IMG/VR virus record: IMGVR_UViG_3300034067_000002
Span: 1-24,123 of that record
DNA length: 24,123 nucleotides
Source: a virus
Direction: 5' to 3' (one strand)
The notes under the pieces are model-generated. The model was not told where the DNA came from and ran no database searches. It saw only the letters and a program-made list of their open reading frames with translations. Every line of letters begins with the position of its first letter. The stretch's first letter is position 1. Below are positions 8,976-17,319 of the stretch, piece after piece. The position numbers and the translations under genes were made by a program.

Positions 8976-11900
8976 TTAACCTAAGTTCTTAAGAGATAAA
9001 TTATTAGCGTTTAACTCACGCTCTAATCCCTCATATAACTCCCTACTGAACTTACTAAACAACTCCTCCATTCCAGACCCATCAATAGTTGATGGACTAA
9101 ATACTGGAGAGAACTGTATAGATACAGTAGACCCCCCAGCTTGACCGCTAGGAGATACATTTACTGGTATAGCTGGAGTTATGGTTTCAGCTCCTCGCTC
9201 GCCTACAGTTATTGAAGTTCCTGCAGGTACGTATCCACCAACTGCTCTAGAAGGTTTGAAGTTATTAGCTGTTCCTGTTCCAGCAGCTCCAGATAAGAAT
9301 GCGTACTCTCCAGCAGTTGCTGCTTTAGATACGTCAACAGAGTTGTCTCTAGTTCCGCCCGTTATCTTGAGTGCTGAACTAGCATCTGATGCATTAAGTG
9401 CAGCTATTTGTCCAGCTTCGGCTTTAGATATGTTTGCTAACTGCATAGCCCCCATAACACCTAGCGCTCCAGCCATGACAGTACCTGCTATAGGTCCCAG
9501 ATCTGCTACCGCTCTCATCATTGCTGATGCTGTAGATATAACTACAGAGGCTTTTTTAGCTTTAGCTTCTTCTTTTATTTTGGCCGCTTCTAATTTCTTA
9601 ATTTTAGCTAGAGATTCAGCTGATTTACCATCTCGTGCCTTTTCAGCGGCTATTTCAGCGTTTAATGCGTCTACTCTACCTGCTGATATAGCTTGAAACA
9701 TAGAGTTAGCAGAGTTAGCTAAATTTACTGCAAAATCTGTAAACCCTTGCCCATTTTTCTGTAAGAAATCAATAAAATCCATTCCAGACTCTTTTGCAGC
9801 TGCAAACGTATCAGAAAAAGCTTTAGCCATATCAAGTCCTGAAGATTGCAAATCTGTTAAACCGTTTAGGCTTGATAATGCATTTAAGGTGAAAGATGCG
9901 TCCTGGTAAGGCGCAGCGTCGCCTTGCCTGCTTACTTTTAACTTTTCAAGATCTAGCTCTTGTTGAGCTTTCTGCTGAGCTAGTGCATCTGTCATCATGT
10001 CTATCTCTTTTTGACGTAATGCTAGCTCTGCCACAGCTATTTCGTACTGAGCTTGTTTAGACATGGTAAGAGACTTTTGATAATCCAAATACTGTTTTGC
10101 TATAGATATTTGGTTCTGCTCCATTACCTTTCTTTCGTCTTGTCTCTTATAGTCTAAAGAGCTTCTAGTATCCGCTATTTGTCTGTCTATATCTCTAGTA
10201 TCTTTATTATTGCTTGCTAATATTGCTCTTTGAGTTTCTAACTGTTTTAGCTTTAACTCAAGCACTTCTGATTCTAGATGAACTTTGTTCTCTAACGCTC
10301 TAGTATCGAACTGAAGCTGAGCATTAGAGTTAGCTAATGCTTGTGAGATTTGATCCTCTAACTCTAACTTTTGTTTTGTTATGTTTAGGATAGCTAGCTC
10401 GTCCTTGTACTTACGTATCTGCTCCTTACTGTAGGCTCCCTCAACTCTAGAAATACTATCCAAAACAGTATTTAAGTTACGAATTTTAAGGTCAATTAAG
10501 TCCTGCTCTGCTCTATAGTTTCCCTTAGATGCTATAGATACCAACTTCTCTGTTTGCTTATGTTGTTGTTCATACTCTTTAACAACATTAACCGCATTTT
10601 TTAGTCTAGCAATATAGTCATCTAAGTCTGTTACATCTTTAGGTATTATACCTTTAATTTTAAGGTCAGATAAGTATCCAGACAAAGTTTTAGCAGTACC
10701 AGCTACGTTAGCTAGTCCTTTAGGTATTTGGCCTTCTGAGAACTTCTTCATCTCTTCATATAACTCCTCAGCCGGAGTTTTAGTTTCTTTTAGTTTGGCG
10801 CTTACTTCGGATAGCTTCAAAGACGCAGCTTTTAGAGAGTTACCCCATGCCACAGCTTGAGCAGCAGTTTGCTCATTGATAGGACCTCTCCAGCCAGCAC
10901 CTTCTAATGCCGCTTTCAAGTCTTCTGCACGCTTTTTAATTTCTTCGGCAGTTGGTGCCTTGCTAAGTGCTTTATCTGATTCTATCTGTTTATCTACTAG
11001 CACATCTATAGCTTTATTGGCTACAACACTAACACCTAATGCACCAAGAACAGTAGCTATAGCTGTAAGAGGGTTTGAGGCTGCTAATGCAACCATAGAG
11101 GCTGTAAGCGTTTTCACGGCCTTGACCATTACTCCTATAGCACCAACTATAGTAGTTATATTAGATACGACTAAAGAAACGGCCGCCTTGCCCCATAGAG
11201 CTGCACTTACACCAGAAAGTGCTACAATAGATCCATATAAGAGCTTCAGCGACTCTCTTTTATCTTCTATAGCTTTTTCCTCTTCTTTAGCTGTTGTAAT
11301 TCCTTCGCTAGATATTCTGTAATATTCGGCTAGTGCTGCAGACGCCTGAGCTACGTTTCCGCTCTTAATAGCTGTATTAAAAGTGCTAATACTATCATTA
11401 AGTAAATCTATTTTTGTCTTGGCAGGAGAGAATACCCTAATTATATTAGATAACTTCTCAGCTACAGGATCTAATGCTTTAGATAGTTTTACCAACCCAT
11501 TAGTTGTTAGGTCTTTTACAGCTACACCTAGCTTTTCCCATCCAGTAGCTTTTGGGTCTATGCCACTGTATTTATCACGTAACTGCGTCATTACTTCAAC
11601 AGCTAATGCTGTTTGACGTTCCATATCACTTAACTGGTCTGTCGTTTTACCTATCTGGGTAGCATACTTTTTGAATGCTGGTTCTAGACGAGTTACAACA
11701 CCCAATTCGTCTAAAATCTCAACTTCCATTTTAGAAATACCGCGAATTACCCTATCCATAGAGTCAGAGAAGTCTCTATTTAATGCGATAGACGCTTTGC
11801 GTACTTCTGTGGTGAAATCTCTAATCTGTGTAGGTGTAAAATTAAATGCTGTAGCTTTAGTCGCAAACTCTAGAGAGTCTTTAAAAGTTATTGCACTATC

Positions 11901-12779
11901 TGAAGCCTTTTGTATCTCTGAGGCCAAGCCCTGAACGTTTATACCAGATATTGCTGCAGAAAAGTTTGCAGCCTGCGTAGTCATGCGGTCTAAAGATGAA
12001 GCCTCTTTCAATACCCTGAACGCTTCACTTACTGCGTATATGTTAGCAACTATGAAGGCATAAGAACCAGCTAGACCGGACATTCTCTTAGTTAGAGACC
12101 CAAAATGCTTACCCATTCTTCCACTATTTCTTGATAGCCCTTCTATACCTTTACTGGCTCCTGTTACGTGGGAAGACATTCCGCTCATTCCACTAGAGAC
12201 GTTTTTTGTGTGCCTTACTAAGTCGGCCATCTCTTCGTTTACTCTACCAGTAGTTACGTCTAAGTCAGATATGTAATCCCTTGCCTGTTTAACGCGTGCA
12301 GAGGTTTTCCCTGTGTTCCTTTCTATCTTCTCCAATAGGTCGATGAGAACATATGAACGAAGATTTAATTTAGCTACGTTCTCAGCCATTTTATTAAATA
12401 CTTGAGAAGATTCTTTAGCCTTACTATCAGATGAACCGACGCTATTAAGAGCTGCAGCAGTTTTTGCAGCTGTAGTCTGTACGTCTTTAAGGTGGGACTC
12501 TAGAATCTCTAAATTCTCTATATAAGAATCTAACTTTTTCAAGTTTATAGAGCTAGTACCGTCTAGTGCTTTGTTTAATGACTGTATGCTCTTGGTTATT
12601 CCACCTAGCGATGTGCTTACGCCAGATAACTTACTTAAGCTAGAACCTAGCTTAAGAGCACTGCCAGACGCTGACTCTAGAGAGGAGTTTAGCGCTTTAA
12701 TAGTCGCTAGTGTCTCGTCTCCACCTTTAGACGTTACATTAATTATAACGTTTTTTATTTGTTGCCCTTTGCGAGCCAT
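8976..12779 (-). CDS. Tail tape measure protein
   Basis: This is the largest complete gene (1267 residues), in the fixed position between the tail chaperones and the distal tail gene. The tape measure sets tail length, recruits chaperones and is ejected with DNA. Visible features: alanine/serine/lysine-rich coiled-coil stretches over the N-terminal 250 residues and about 770-960; a hydrophobic block around 510-595 (VALSGVSAALWG, ATVLGALGVSVVA); and a second hydrophobic glycine-rich block near 1075-1120 (IAGTVMAGALGVMGAMQLAN), both usual for pore-forming tape measures. T5 pb2 has a similar size. At the usual rule of about 0.15 nm per residue the tail would be near 190 nm, an estimate only. The ATG at 12779 has TAAGGAG with 6 nt spacing. 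It sits between two terminators, so its transcript level should be lower than that of its neighbours. Confidence 0.95.
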   Translation of the reverse strand: MARKGQQIKNVIINVTSKGGDETLATIKALNSSLESASGSALKLGSSLSKLSGVSTSLGGITKSIQSLNKALDGTSSINLKKLDSYIENLEILESHLKDVQTTAAKTAAALNSVGSSDSKAKESSQVFNKMAENVAKLNLRSYVLIDLLEKIERNTGKTSARVKQARDYISDLDVTTGRVNEEMADLVRHTKNVSSGMSGMSSHVTGASKGIEGLSRNSGRMGKHFGSLTKRMSGLAGSYAFIVANIYAVSEAFRVLKEASSLDRMTTQAANFSAAISGINVQGLASEIQKASDSAITFKDSLEFATKATAFNFTPTQIRDFTTEVRKASIALNRDFSDSMDRVIRGISKMEVEILDELGVVTRLEPAFKKYATQIGKTTDQLSDMERQTALAVEVMTQLRDKYSGIDPKATGWEKLGVAVKDLTTNGLVKLSKALDPVAEKLSNIIRVFSPAKTKIDLLNDSISTFNTAIKSGNVAQASAALAEYYRISSEGITTAKEEEKAIEDKRESLKLLYGSIVALSGVSAALWGKAAVSLVVSNITTIVGAIGVMVKAVKTLTASMVALAASNPLTAIATVLGALGVSVVANKAIDVLVDKQIESDKALSKAPTAEEIKKRAEDLKAALEGAGWRGPINEQTAAQAVAWGNSLKAASLKLSEVSAKLKETKTPAEELYEEMKKFSEGQIPKGLANVAGTAKTLSGYLSDLKIKGIIPKDVTDLDDYIARLKNAVNVVKEYEQQHKQTEKLVSIASKGNYRAEQDLIDLKIRNLNTVLDSISRVEGAYSKEQIRKYKDELAILNITKQKLELEDQISQALANSNAQLQFDTRALENKVHLESEVLELKLKQLETQRAILASNNKDTRDIDRQIADTRSSLDYKRQDERKVMEQNQISIAKQYLDYQKSLTMSKQAQYEIAVAELALRQKEIDMMTDALAQQKAQQELDLEKLKVSRQGDAAPYQDASFTLNALSSLNGLTDLQSSGLDMAKAFSDTFAAAKESGMDFIDFLQKNGQGFTDFAVNLANSANSMFQAISAGRVDALNAEIAAEKARDGKSAESLAKIKKLEAAKIKEEAKAKKASVVISTASAMMRAVADLGPIAGTVMAGALGVMGAMQLANISKAEAGQIAALNASDASSALKITGGTRDNSVDVSKAATAGEYAFLSGAAGTGTANNFKPSRAVGGYVPAGTSITVGERGAETITPAIPVNVSPSGQAGGSTVSIQFSPVFSPSTIDGSGMEELFSKFSRELYEGLERELNANNLSLKNLG

Positions 12780-12793
12780 AAATCACTCCTTAT

Positions 12794-12828
12794 AAAAAAG
12801 CCCTCTAACCAAAAGTACGGCAGAGGGC
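12794..12828 (-). terminator. Terminator in the leader of the tape measure gene
   Basis: On the minus strand GCCCTCT (12828-12822) pairs with AGAGGGC (12806-12800), a perfect 7-bp GC-rich stem with a 15-nt loop, followed by TTTTTT (12799-12794). The U-tract ends 3 nt before the ribosome binding site of the tape measure gene (12786-12791). No promoter is visible between it and the gene, so read-through must supply the tape measure message. Confidence 0.85.
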
Positions 12829-12860
12829 GCGCAGAGGTATTTTCTGCATTTAGAGGATAC

Positions 12861-13268
12861 CTACTTCTTCTTGCTAGCCTCTCTAATGGCTTGTTTTCTT
12901 GCCTTAGAGTCTAAATACCGTATAACGTCCAGTACCTTCATTCTGTCGTCTTTATCTACATCATATAATTCTAGTAGTACTTGTAGTGCGGATAGATCCT
13001 TCCCGCAGTATATAGGCTGCATTCCACCAGTATAATTGTCTGGTAGTGAGTTAAAAATTTCAATACCAACATGCACATAAGAAGGGAAATCTTCATAATC
13101 AGGTGGCATTTTCTCGTAGTCTGGAGTATCCCCTAAGGCTTCGCACATGGCTAAGTATTTCTCCTTAGTCATGCCTATCTTAGAATTGTCAAACCACTTT
13201 CCTAGATAGTCTAAGGTAAGTTCGTGTCTATTCTTTTCGAAATCGGTCGATATTAAACACCTGCTCAT
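12861..13268 (-). CDS. Tail assembly chaperone, second frame (gpT-like extension)
   Basis: This frame overlaps the end of the upstream chaperone gene and is +1 relative to it. In lambda and relatives the second chaperone domain (T) is made only as a frameshift fusion to the first (G), binds the tape measure, and is absent from the virion. Here the frame carries an acidic, helical domain (EKNRHELTLDYLGKWFDNS to YLDSKARKQAIREASKKK). The frame is open up to an ATG at 13316, but neither that ATG nor the one chosen here at 13268 has a convincing ribosome binding site, which favours entry by frameshifting near 13240; the frame-specific part would then be 12861-13238. Position directly before the tape measure is diagnostic. 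The start is therefore uncertain while the reading frame is secure. Confidence 0.75.
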   Translation of the reverse strand: MSRCLISTDFEKNRHELTLDYLGKWFDNSKIGMTKEKYLAMCEALGDTPDYEKMPPDYEDFPSYVHVGIEIFNSLPDNYTGGMQPIYCGKDLSALQVLLELYDVDKDDRMKVLDVIRYLDSKARKQAIREASKKK

Positions 13269-13635
13269 TAATCCAAGTGTCAAATATTTGAGAATGTTTA
13301 AGCAGTAAAATAACATTCTCTTTAGAGAACTCTACCTCAGCCTCTGGGTCTTCAATTTTGCTTTCGTCTATAAGCATCAAACGATTTAAATATTTCATTT
13401 TCAGCCCTTTCCAGCCTTTGATAGATGCTTCAGCAAACAGTTCTAGGAATTTTTCCTCATCTATTTCCTGTACAGGTACTCGTAGTTTAGGATCTATTTT
13501 AGTAACTTCAGACTTTTCTCTAAGTCTACGAGATACTTCTCTAGATACTGCAGCTAGTGTTACTTCAAATCCTGGAAGTGAAGGGAATGGTACTACTACC
13601 GTTTTTGTGTCTACAATTATATCATGTAAATTCAT
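13228..13635 (-). CDS. Tail assembly chaperone, first frame (gpG-like)
   Basis: A 135-residue protein placed between a tail tube-associated gene and the tape measure, the standard place of lambda G and its analogues. Such proteins coat the tape measure during tail assembly. The sequence begins with a beta-type segment (VVPFPSLPGFEVTLAAVSREVSRRLREKSE), then a helical, charged body ending NIDRFRKE. The opening resembles the short tail chaperones of many siphophages that carry a similar F-P-G-F-E-V motif. The ATG at 13635 has AGAGGA with about 7 nt spacing. The last 40 codons overlap the second chaperone frame. The stop is TAG at 13228-13230, three codons after a TTT CGA pair that could serve as a +1 shift site. 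Confidence 0.82.
   Translation of the reverse strand: MNLHDIIVDTKTVVVPFPSLPGFEVTLAAVSREVSRRLREKSEVTKIDPKLRVPVQEIDEEKFLELFAEASIKGWKGLKMKYLNRLMLIDESKIEDPEAEVEFSKENVILLLKHSQIFDTWINEQVFNIDRFRKE
13237..13242 (-). promoter_or_regulatory. Candidate +1 frameshift site joining the two chaperone frames
   Basis: In the first frame the codons read CGA TTT CGA AAA GAA TAG. A tRNA-Phe on TTT can slip forward to TTC because the next base is C, and the waiting codon CGA is usually slow. After the slip, translation continues GAA AAG AAT AGA in the second frame. Only the base pattern is seen; shifting is inferred. Confidence 0.45.
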
Positions 13636-13645
13636 AAATTTTCCT

Positions 13646-14488
13646 CTAAATTTTAATGTATGATGCTGTTGATATTGGCAATAGTTTATAGTCTATATTT
13701 GTTGTGTGATAATTACCCATTTCCCACCTAGATGTTAAATTACAGTGGTCAAGGTTTACCGTTAAAATACTGCCGTATTTTATCAATAGCGGTGTGTCGT
13801 TATTCAATACCTGCGCATTATCAGTTTTAGGTACTACTATAGTACCCCCAATAGCTAGTCTTGATACTATAGGAGTATCAGATACATAGATACTGCCTAA
13901 ATGGTGTAGGCTCTTCTGCTGTAACCAGTCAATATCCCTAACTATTTCTAAAGTAGTGCTAACCACTCTAGGGTACGAGGGAATGTCTATGAATGAGTTG
14001 TAAAAGTTATTGTAATTTTGTGCAGAAGTTGCAGCTGGACTAGAAGCGGAGTCTTCGAGTAGGCTGCAGGTGGCTGTTATATCAGCTCTAAGAACCTCTC
14101 TAGGACTTATAATGAATGACATTGTTTGGGCTACGCAGTTACTTAACTTATACGTAGAGCCATTTGATTTGATATATCCTGTTATAGTTTTTAGGTCTCT
14201 ATTTAAGTTAAGAATATTCTTACCATCTATGTAAGGAAACCCAAACCATTCTAGTATAAACCTAGAGCACTCGCTGGACTCTAGGTAAACGGAAAAGGTT
14301 AGGGTTGCCCTACCCTTCTCCGTTACATATGTATCATCTAGAATTAATGGATTATGTATAGTCTTAACTTTTCTAGAACCTTCAGTAAAGGTTTGGGACG
14401 CTGTTGCTTTTGAAACAAGGTACTCAAAAACTCGAGTACCATCGTCTAATAGCAGAGTTGTCCCCTTTTCAAAAGTTAAGTTAGACAT
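13646..14488 (-). CDS. Tail protein in the position of T5 p140 (tail collar / minor tail)
   Basis: A 280-residue protein between the tail tube gene and the chaperones. I do not recognise its sequence with certainty. The composition is beta-rich (LTFSVYLESSECSRFILEWFGFPY, GSILTVNLDHCNLTSRWEMGNYHTTNIDYKLLP), with no membrane segment or signal peptide. In T5 the gene at this place makes p140 (about 300 residues), which encircles the distal end of the tail; gene order and length fit that. The central part is predicted to resemble tail-tube folds in p140-type proteins, but this cannot be shown here. The ATG at 14488 has GGAG within the end of the tail tube gene, 4 bp of intergenic space, indicating coupled translation. 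Confidence 0.65.
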   Translation of the reverse strand: MSNLTFEKGTTLLLDDGTRVFEYLVSKATASQTFTEGSRKVKTIHNPLILDDTYVTEKGRATLTFSVYLESSECSRFILEWFGFPYIDGKNILNLNRDLKTITGYIKSNGSTYKLSNCVAQTMSFIISPREVLRADITATCSLLEDSASSPAATSAQNYNNFYNSFIDIPSYPRVVSTTLEIVRDIDWLQQKSLHHLGSIYVSDTPIVSRLAIGGTIVVPKTDNAQVLNNDTPLLIKYGSILTVNLDHCNLTSRWEMGNYHTTNIDYKLLPISTASYIKI

Positions 14489-14492
14489 TAAT

Positions 14493-15635
14493 CTACTCCG
14501 CCATAAAGTCTAGTGAAATCTCGTCACCACTAGTTAAGTTGGTGCTAGAAGGTATACCTTTAAACTCGAATGAGGTTGAAACAACATCATCAACTGACAT
14601 ATCTGGAACAGATAAGTGAGCTTGTGGTATATTAATAACTATTCTAGGACCCGCAGAGCCTCCAACATTTAACGTGATGTTCGCAGCATTAGTTACAGCA
14701 CCTTGAACGTTGCTCAACATATGCTGTAATAACTCCGCAGCACCATAAGGATTTCCGGAAGTTCCTGTTGACCCTGGAGTAGTGCGTAAGTACGCCTCAA
14801 CAGAACCAGTAACCTCGAAACTACCAGTAAACGAGCCGATTGGAGAATCAACCTGAGCTAGTGTAGAAGGTGTTAAGTATGTTATGTTGTTGTTAATAGT
14901 TACAGTAGCTCCAGTAATAGGTATGTTATAGTTATCGTTAACACCAGGCGCTACATCAGCGTTCATACTCATTGTAGTAAGTTTGTTTACTAAGTAGTTC
15001 TTACTAGCAGGTATTTTAACAAAAGAGTCTGCAGTTGGAGTATCTTCATCTAAATCAAGTCCTGCCGAAGACATGAACGTAGGCGTAGGGATTGCCTCGT
15101 ATTTTAACGCTTGTCCAGACCATGCAGCTTGTGAAATGTCAGATATATCAACTGATATTTCTACTTGGTTCACTTGAGCATCACTAACTAAATATACTTG
15201 GTTGTCTATTTTGAAGTATAAGTATAGTTTAGTTAAAACGTGTGCAGAGTTGTTATTAAATCTAACTTTAAAGCTAGAAGAATCACCATATACTGTTGAA
15301 GTACTTGTTGAGTTATCGAAGTCTGTAGCTATTCCGTCTTTGTTAGCCAAAGAGTGCCACAGTAGCATATCTACAGTAAAATGGTCTGTATTTTTAAGGT
15401 ACGGAGTATTGTAAGTTGTAAAGCTCCATTCTACAGGGTCTAGAGACTCATTAAATCTCTTAGATCCGCGAGTTGGTGCTGGACCTGCTTCGTCTAAAGT
15501 TACGTCAGAAGTCGAAACTGATTGTGATAGTGAATACCCTTCTTGAATCGGTATCTCAAAAGTATTTGAGTTGTCGTGTCCAGATGTAACTGTACTAACC
15601 CAAAGTCTAGTATTCCTTGATAGGTTTATAGCCAT
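14493..15635 (-). CDS. Major tail tube protein, T5 pb6-like, without the C-terminal Ig domain
   Basis: A 380-residue protein that closely matches T5 pb6 from memory: NTRLWVSTVTSGHDNSNT, then DEAGPAPTRGSKRFNESLDPVEWSFTTY, LLWHSLANKDG, PITGATVTINNNITYLTP, PIGSFTGSFEVTGSVEAYL, and the closing DDVVSTSFEFKGIPSS. The pb6 family has two fused tube domains per chain, so its tail forms trimeric rather than hexameric rings. T5 pb6 is about 464 residues because of an extra C-terminal Ig-like (Big2) domain; here the chain stops after GDEISLDFMAE, so that decoration is absent. The ATG at 15635 follows AGGAG with 9 nt spacing. A perfect consensus promoter lies about 160 bp upstream inside the previous gene and would give it the high expression such a protein needs. 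Confidence 0.95.
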   Translation of the reverse strand: MAINLSRNTRLWVSTVTSGHDNSNTFEIPIQEGYSLSQSVSTSDVTLDEAGPAPTRGSKRFNESLDPVEWSFTTYNTPYLKNTDHFTVDMLLWHSLANKDGIATDFDNSTSTSTVYGDSSSFKVRFNNNSAHVLTKLYLYFKIDNQVYLVSDAQVNQVEISVDISDISQAAWSGQALKYEAIPTPTFMSSAGLDLDEDTPTADSFVKIPASKNYLVNKLTTMSMNADVAPGVNDNYNIPITGATVTINNNITYLTPSTLAQVDSPIGSFTGSFEVTGSVEAYLRTTPGSTGTSGNPYGAAELLQHMLSNVQGAVTNAANITLNVGGSAGPRIVINIPQAHLSVPDMSVDDVVSTSFEFKGIPSSTNLTSGDEISLDFMAE

Positions 15636-15648
15636 GTGTATTTATCTC

Positions 15649-16116
15649 CTAAAATTTTCGTATTTTCTCGTATCTAACATCTAGAATAATTTCACCTAGA
15701 CCATTTGGAGCTAATAGCCCTTCATCAGTAGAGATAGATACGATTGTATTGTCTATGGTGGTCTTTTTCTCCACCCCTGCCACTGTATTTATATTATATT
15801 CTAAATTTAAGTGTGTGTCAATGAAATTTTCTACATCAGATATGATAGATTCAAGTTCTGCCTGAGGGTCATTGTTATTTTCTACATATATTCTTATATA
15901 GACCTTTAGAGTAGATATTGAAACATTTGAAGGCATGTCCTGCCTAATCTCCGGCCCCGGAGTTACACTAATGTAAGGAAACTCCTTAACACCGTCAAGA
16001 GTTACAACTTTAGTATCTACGTTTCCATACACGTTGTTAATATAAAACCCAGTACCATTAAGTTCTTTTGCCAGCTTGTCTGCTATAGCTTTAGTTATTC
16101 CTGATCGTGCACTCAT
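15649..16116 (-). CDS. Tail terminator / tail completion protein (lambda gpU-like)
   Basis: A 155-residue protein just upstream of the tail tube gene, the usual place of the tail terminator that caps the growing tube and joins it to the neck. It has an N-terminal helix (RSGITKAIADKLAKELNG), beta strands (VYIRIYVENNNDPQAELESIISDVENFID) and a final strand ILDVRYEKIR, the alpha-beta pattern of gpU and the T5 p142 family. Its ATG overlaps the stop of the previous gene as TAATG and has AGGAG with 6 nt spacing. The codons for IDTHLNLEYN also spell a perfect minus-strand promoter (15793-15821). Assignment rests on order, size and the C-terminal strand. Confidence 0.75.
   Translation of the reverse strand: MSARSGITKAIADKLAKELNGTGFYINNVYGNVDTKVVTLDGVKEFPYISVTPGPEIRQDMPSNVSISTLKVYIRIYVENNNDPQAELESIISDVENFIDTHLNLEYNINTVAGVEKKTTIDNTIVSISTDEGLLAPNGLGEIILDVRYEKIRKF
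15793..15821 (-). promoter_or_regulatory. Perfect consensus promoter inside the tail terminator gene
   Basis: On the minus strand TTGACA (15816-15821) and TATAAT (15793-15798) stand exactly 17 bp apart. All 12 consensus bases match. The start point would be about 150 bp before the tail tube gene ATG at 15635, so it would boost that gene and those after it. It lies in coding sequence, so function is inferred. Confidence 0.72.
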
Positions 16117-16787
16117 TATTCACTCCTCTTTATATCTACCACACCTATCTGAGTGCGTACTATATCTCTTAATGCATCTCTTATAGCATTAGAGATTATC
16201 CGTCTAGGATCTCTCCCAGGCGAAGCCCACGGAGAAGTCTCTTCGAACACTATGTATGGGGATAGCATATAAGTGAACATTATGCTAGTGCCGTCAGTCA
16301 ACTGTTCTTGGAGTGTTTTACTACCTCTTATAGTTACGACTCTAGCACTTTTAGCGAACCTGCCGGTTTGGTATCTCAAATAATCTGGAGACGACGGAGC
16401 GTCGCTATCTCCCATCTGTTTCTGAACATAATCGTGCAGTACTAAGTTAAGCATCTGTGCTAAAGATCTAGGGCCTAGTAACTTACCTCTCTTGTCTCTC
16501 CATCCAAATGTACTACCAGACACATTGACTATTCCTGACGATTTTACAGATTTTTTAGATACTGACATTACAGCGTTATCTATTAGTTCTTCAACCTCAC
16601 GTAATGCAGCGTATTCTATATCTTGAATATCTTTATCGCTTAGACTAGCCCCATTGTCAGTGTACACACTATATTTAGCGTCTAATATACCGTAGCCTCT
16701 CTGCTCAATTATACTCTTATAACGTGCCTGGACCCCTCCCTGGGAGGAGAGTTTGGCAAGCTCTTGTTTGAATAGTTCGCTAGCCAT
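16116..16787 (-). CDS. Neck / tail-completion protein, HK97 gp10-like
   Basis: A 223-residue protein between the head connector and the tail terminator, where HK97 gp10-like neck proteins lie. The C-terminal part, YMLSPYIVFEETSPWASPGRDPRRIISNAIRDALRDIV, has the family's pattern: a Y-x-x-xVE/E-T segment, a glycine/arginine/proline loop, and a long amphipathic helix. The N-terminal 90 residues are helical and charged, longer than in small gp10 proteins, and may be an added domain. The ATG at 16787 is 1 bp past the stop of the connector gene and uses AAGG about 9 nt upstream. Its stop overlaps the next start by one base. It should sit at the head-tail joint and be needed for joining. Confidence 0.68.
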   Translation of the reverse strand: MASELFKQELAKLSSQGGVQARYKSIIEQRGYGILDAKYSVYTDNGASLSDKDIQDIEYAALREVEELIDNAVMSVSKKSVKSSGIVNVSGSTFGWRDKRGKLLGPRSLAQMLNLVLHDYVQKQMGDSDAPSSPDYLRYQTGRFAKSARVVTIRGSKTLQEQLTDGTSIMFTYMLSPYIVFEETSPWASPGRDPRRIISNAIRDALRDIVRTQIGVVDIKRSE

Positions 16788-16788
16788 A

Positions 16789-17301
16789 TTACAGTACCTT
16801 ATACTGCGTGAGTATAACCCGTATATGTGCAGGTATAAGCTCTGTAATATTTTGGTCTACGGTTTCACCTTTAACACTTATAGAAGTACTAAACTTACCA
16901 GATAAATAATACTTAGTAAGCTCTATAGCGGCCTGTAGTATATCTTCCGGAACTTCTGTATACCCGTAAGTGTAGTCCACCAGCACATTGTACCTTCCTA
17001 GAGTAAAAGGGGTTATGCTCTCTATGATCCCTTCCTCGTGCAGTAGCTCGAAATCTGTTACTTCATATCCGGAAATAGTCAATTTATCTACAGATATAAT
17101 TGGAGCATTAGGTAGTATTATGGAGCTAGAGTCTGTGCATGATAATCTTTTATTTGTTATAGTTACTGGAGTAAAAGAGGTATTACAGAATTTGACTATA
17201 AACTTGTTTACAAAGTCTATAATAAAGCCTAACCGTTCATCTGACTTAGGGTTTGTCATGCCAGTGTAGGATTTAAAATCCTCTAATAGCAATATTGTCA
17301 T
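16789..17301 (-). CDS. Head-tail connector (HK97 gp6-like / gp15-type adaptor)
   Basis: A 170-residue protein and the first gene after the major capsid terminator. The gp6-like adaptors bind as a ring under the portal. Visible signatures are the N-terminal helical pair (LLLEDFKSYTGMTNPKSDERLGFIIDFVNKFIVKFCN), a middle beta portion (VLVDYTYGYTEVPEDILQAAIELTKYYL) with the family's Y-x-x-GY-x-x-x-P-x-D-x-x-x-A core, and a C-terminal helix ending HIRVILTQYK. This is the pattern of the phage gp6 connector family. The ATG at 17301 is preceded by AGGGG. No promoter is seen between the capsid terminator and this start, so it depends on read-through. Confidence 0.85.
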   Translation of the reverse strand: MTILLLEDFKSYTGMTNPKSDERLGFIIDFVNKFIVKFCNTSFTPVTITNKRLSCTDSSSIILPNAPIISVDKLTISGYEVTDFELLHEEGIIESITPFTLGRYNVLVDYTYGYTEVPEDILQAAIELTKYYLSGKFSTSISVKGETVDQNITELIPAHIRVILTQYKVL

Positions 17302-17319
17302 TATTTTCCCCTATAAAGC

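Noticed and set aside
9181-9696. Long plus-strand open frame opposite the tape measure gene
   Set aside because: It is antisense to the alanine-rich C-terminal part of the tape measure, has no ribosome site and no recognisable domain; other plus-strand frames in the window behave the same way.
12831-12847. Second small hairpin GCAGA/TCTGC upstream of the tape measure terminator
   Set aside because: The stem is only 5 bp with a 7-nt loop and no U-tract; not distinguishable from chance.
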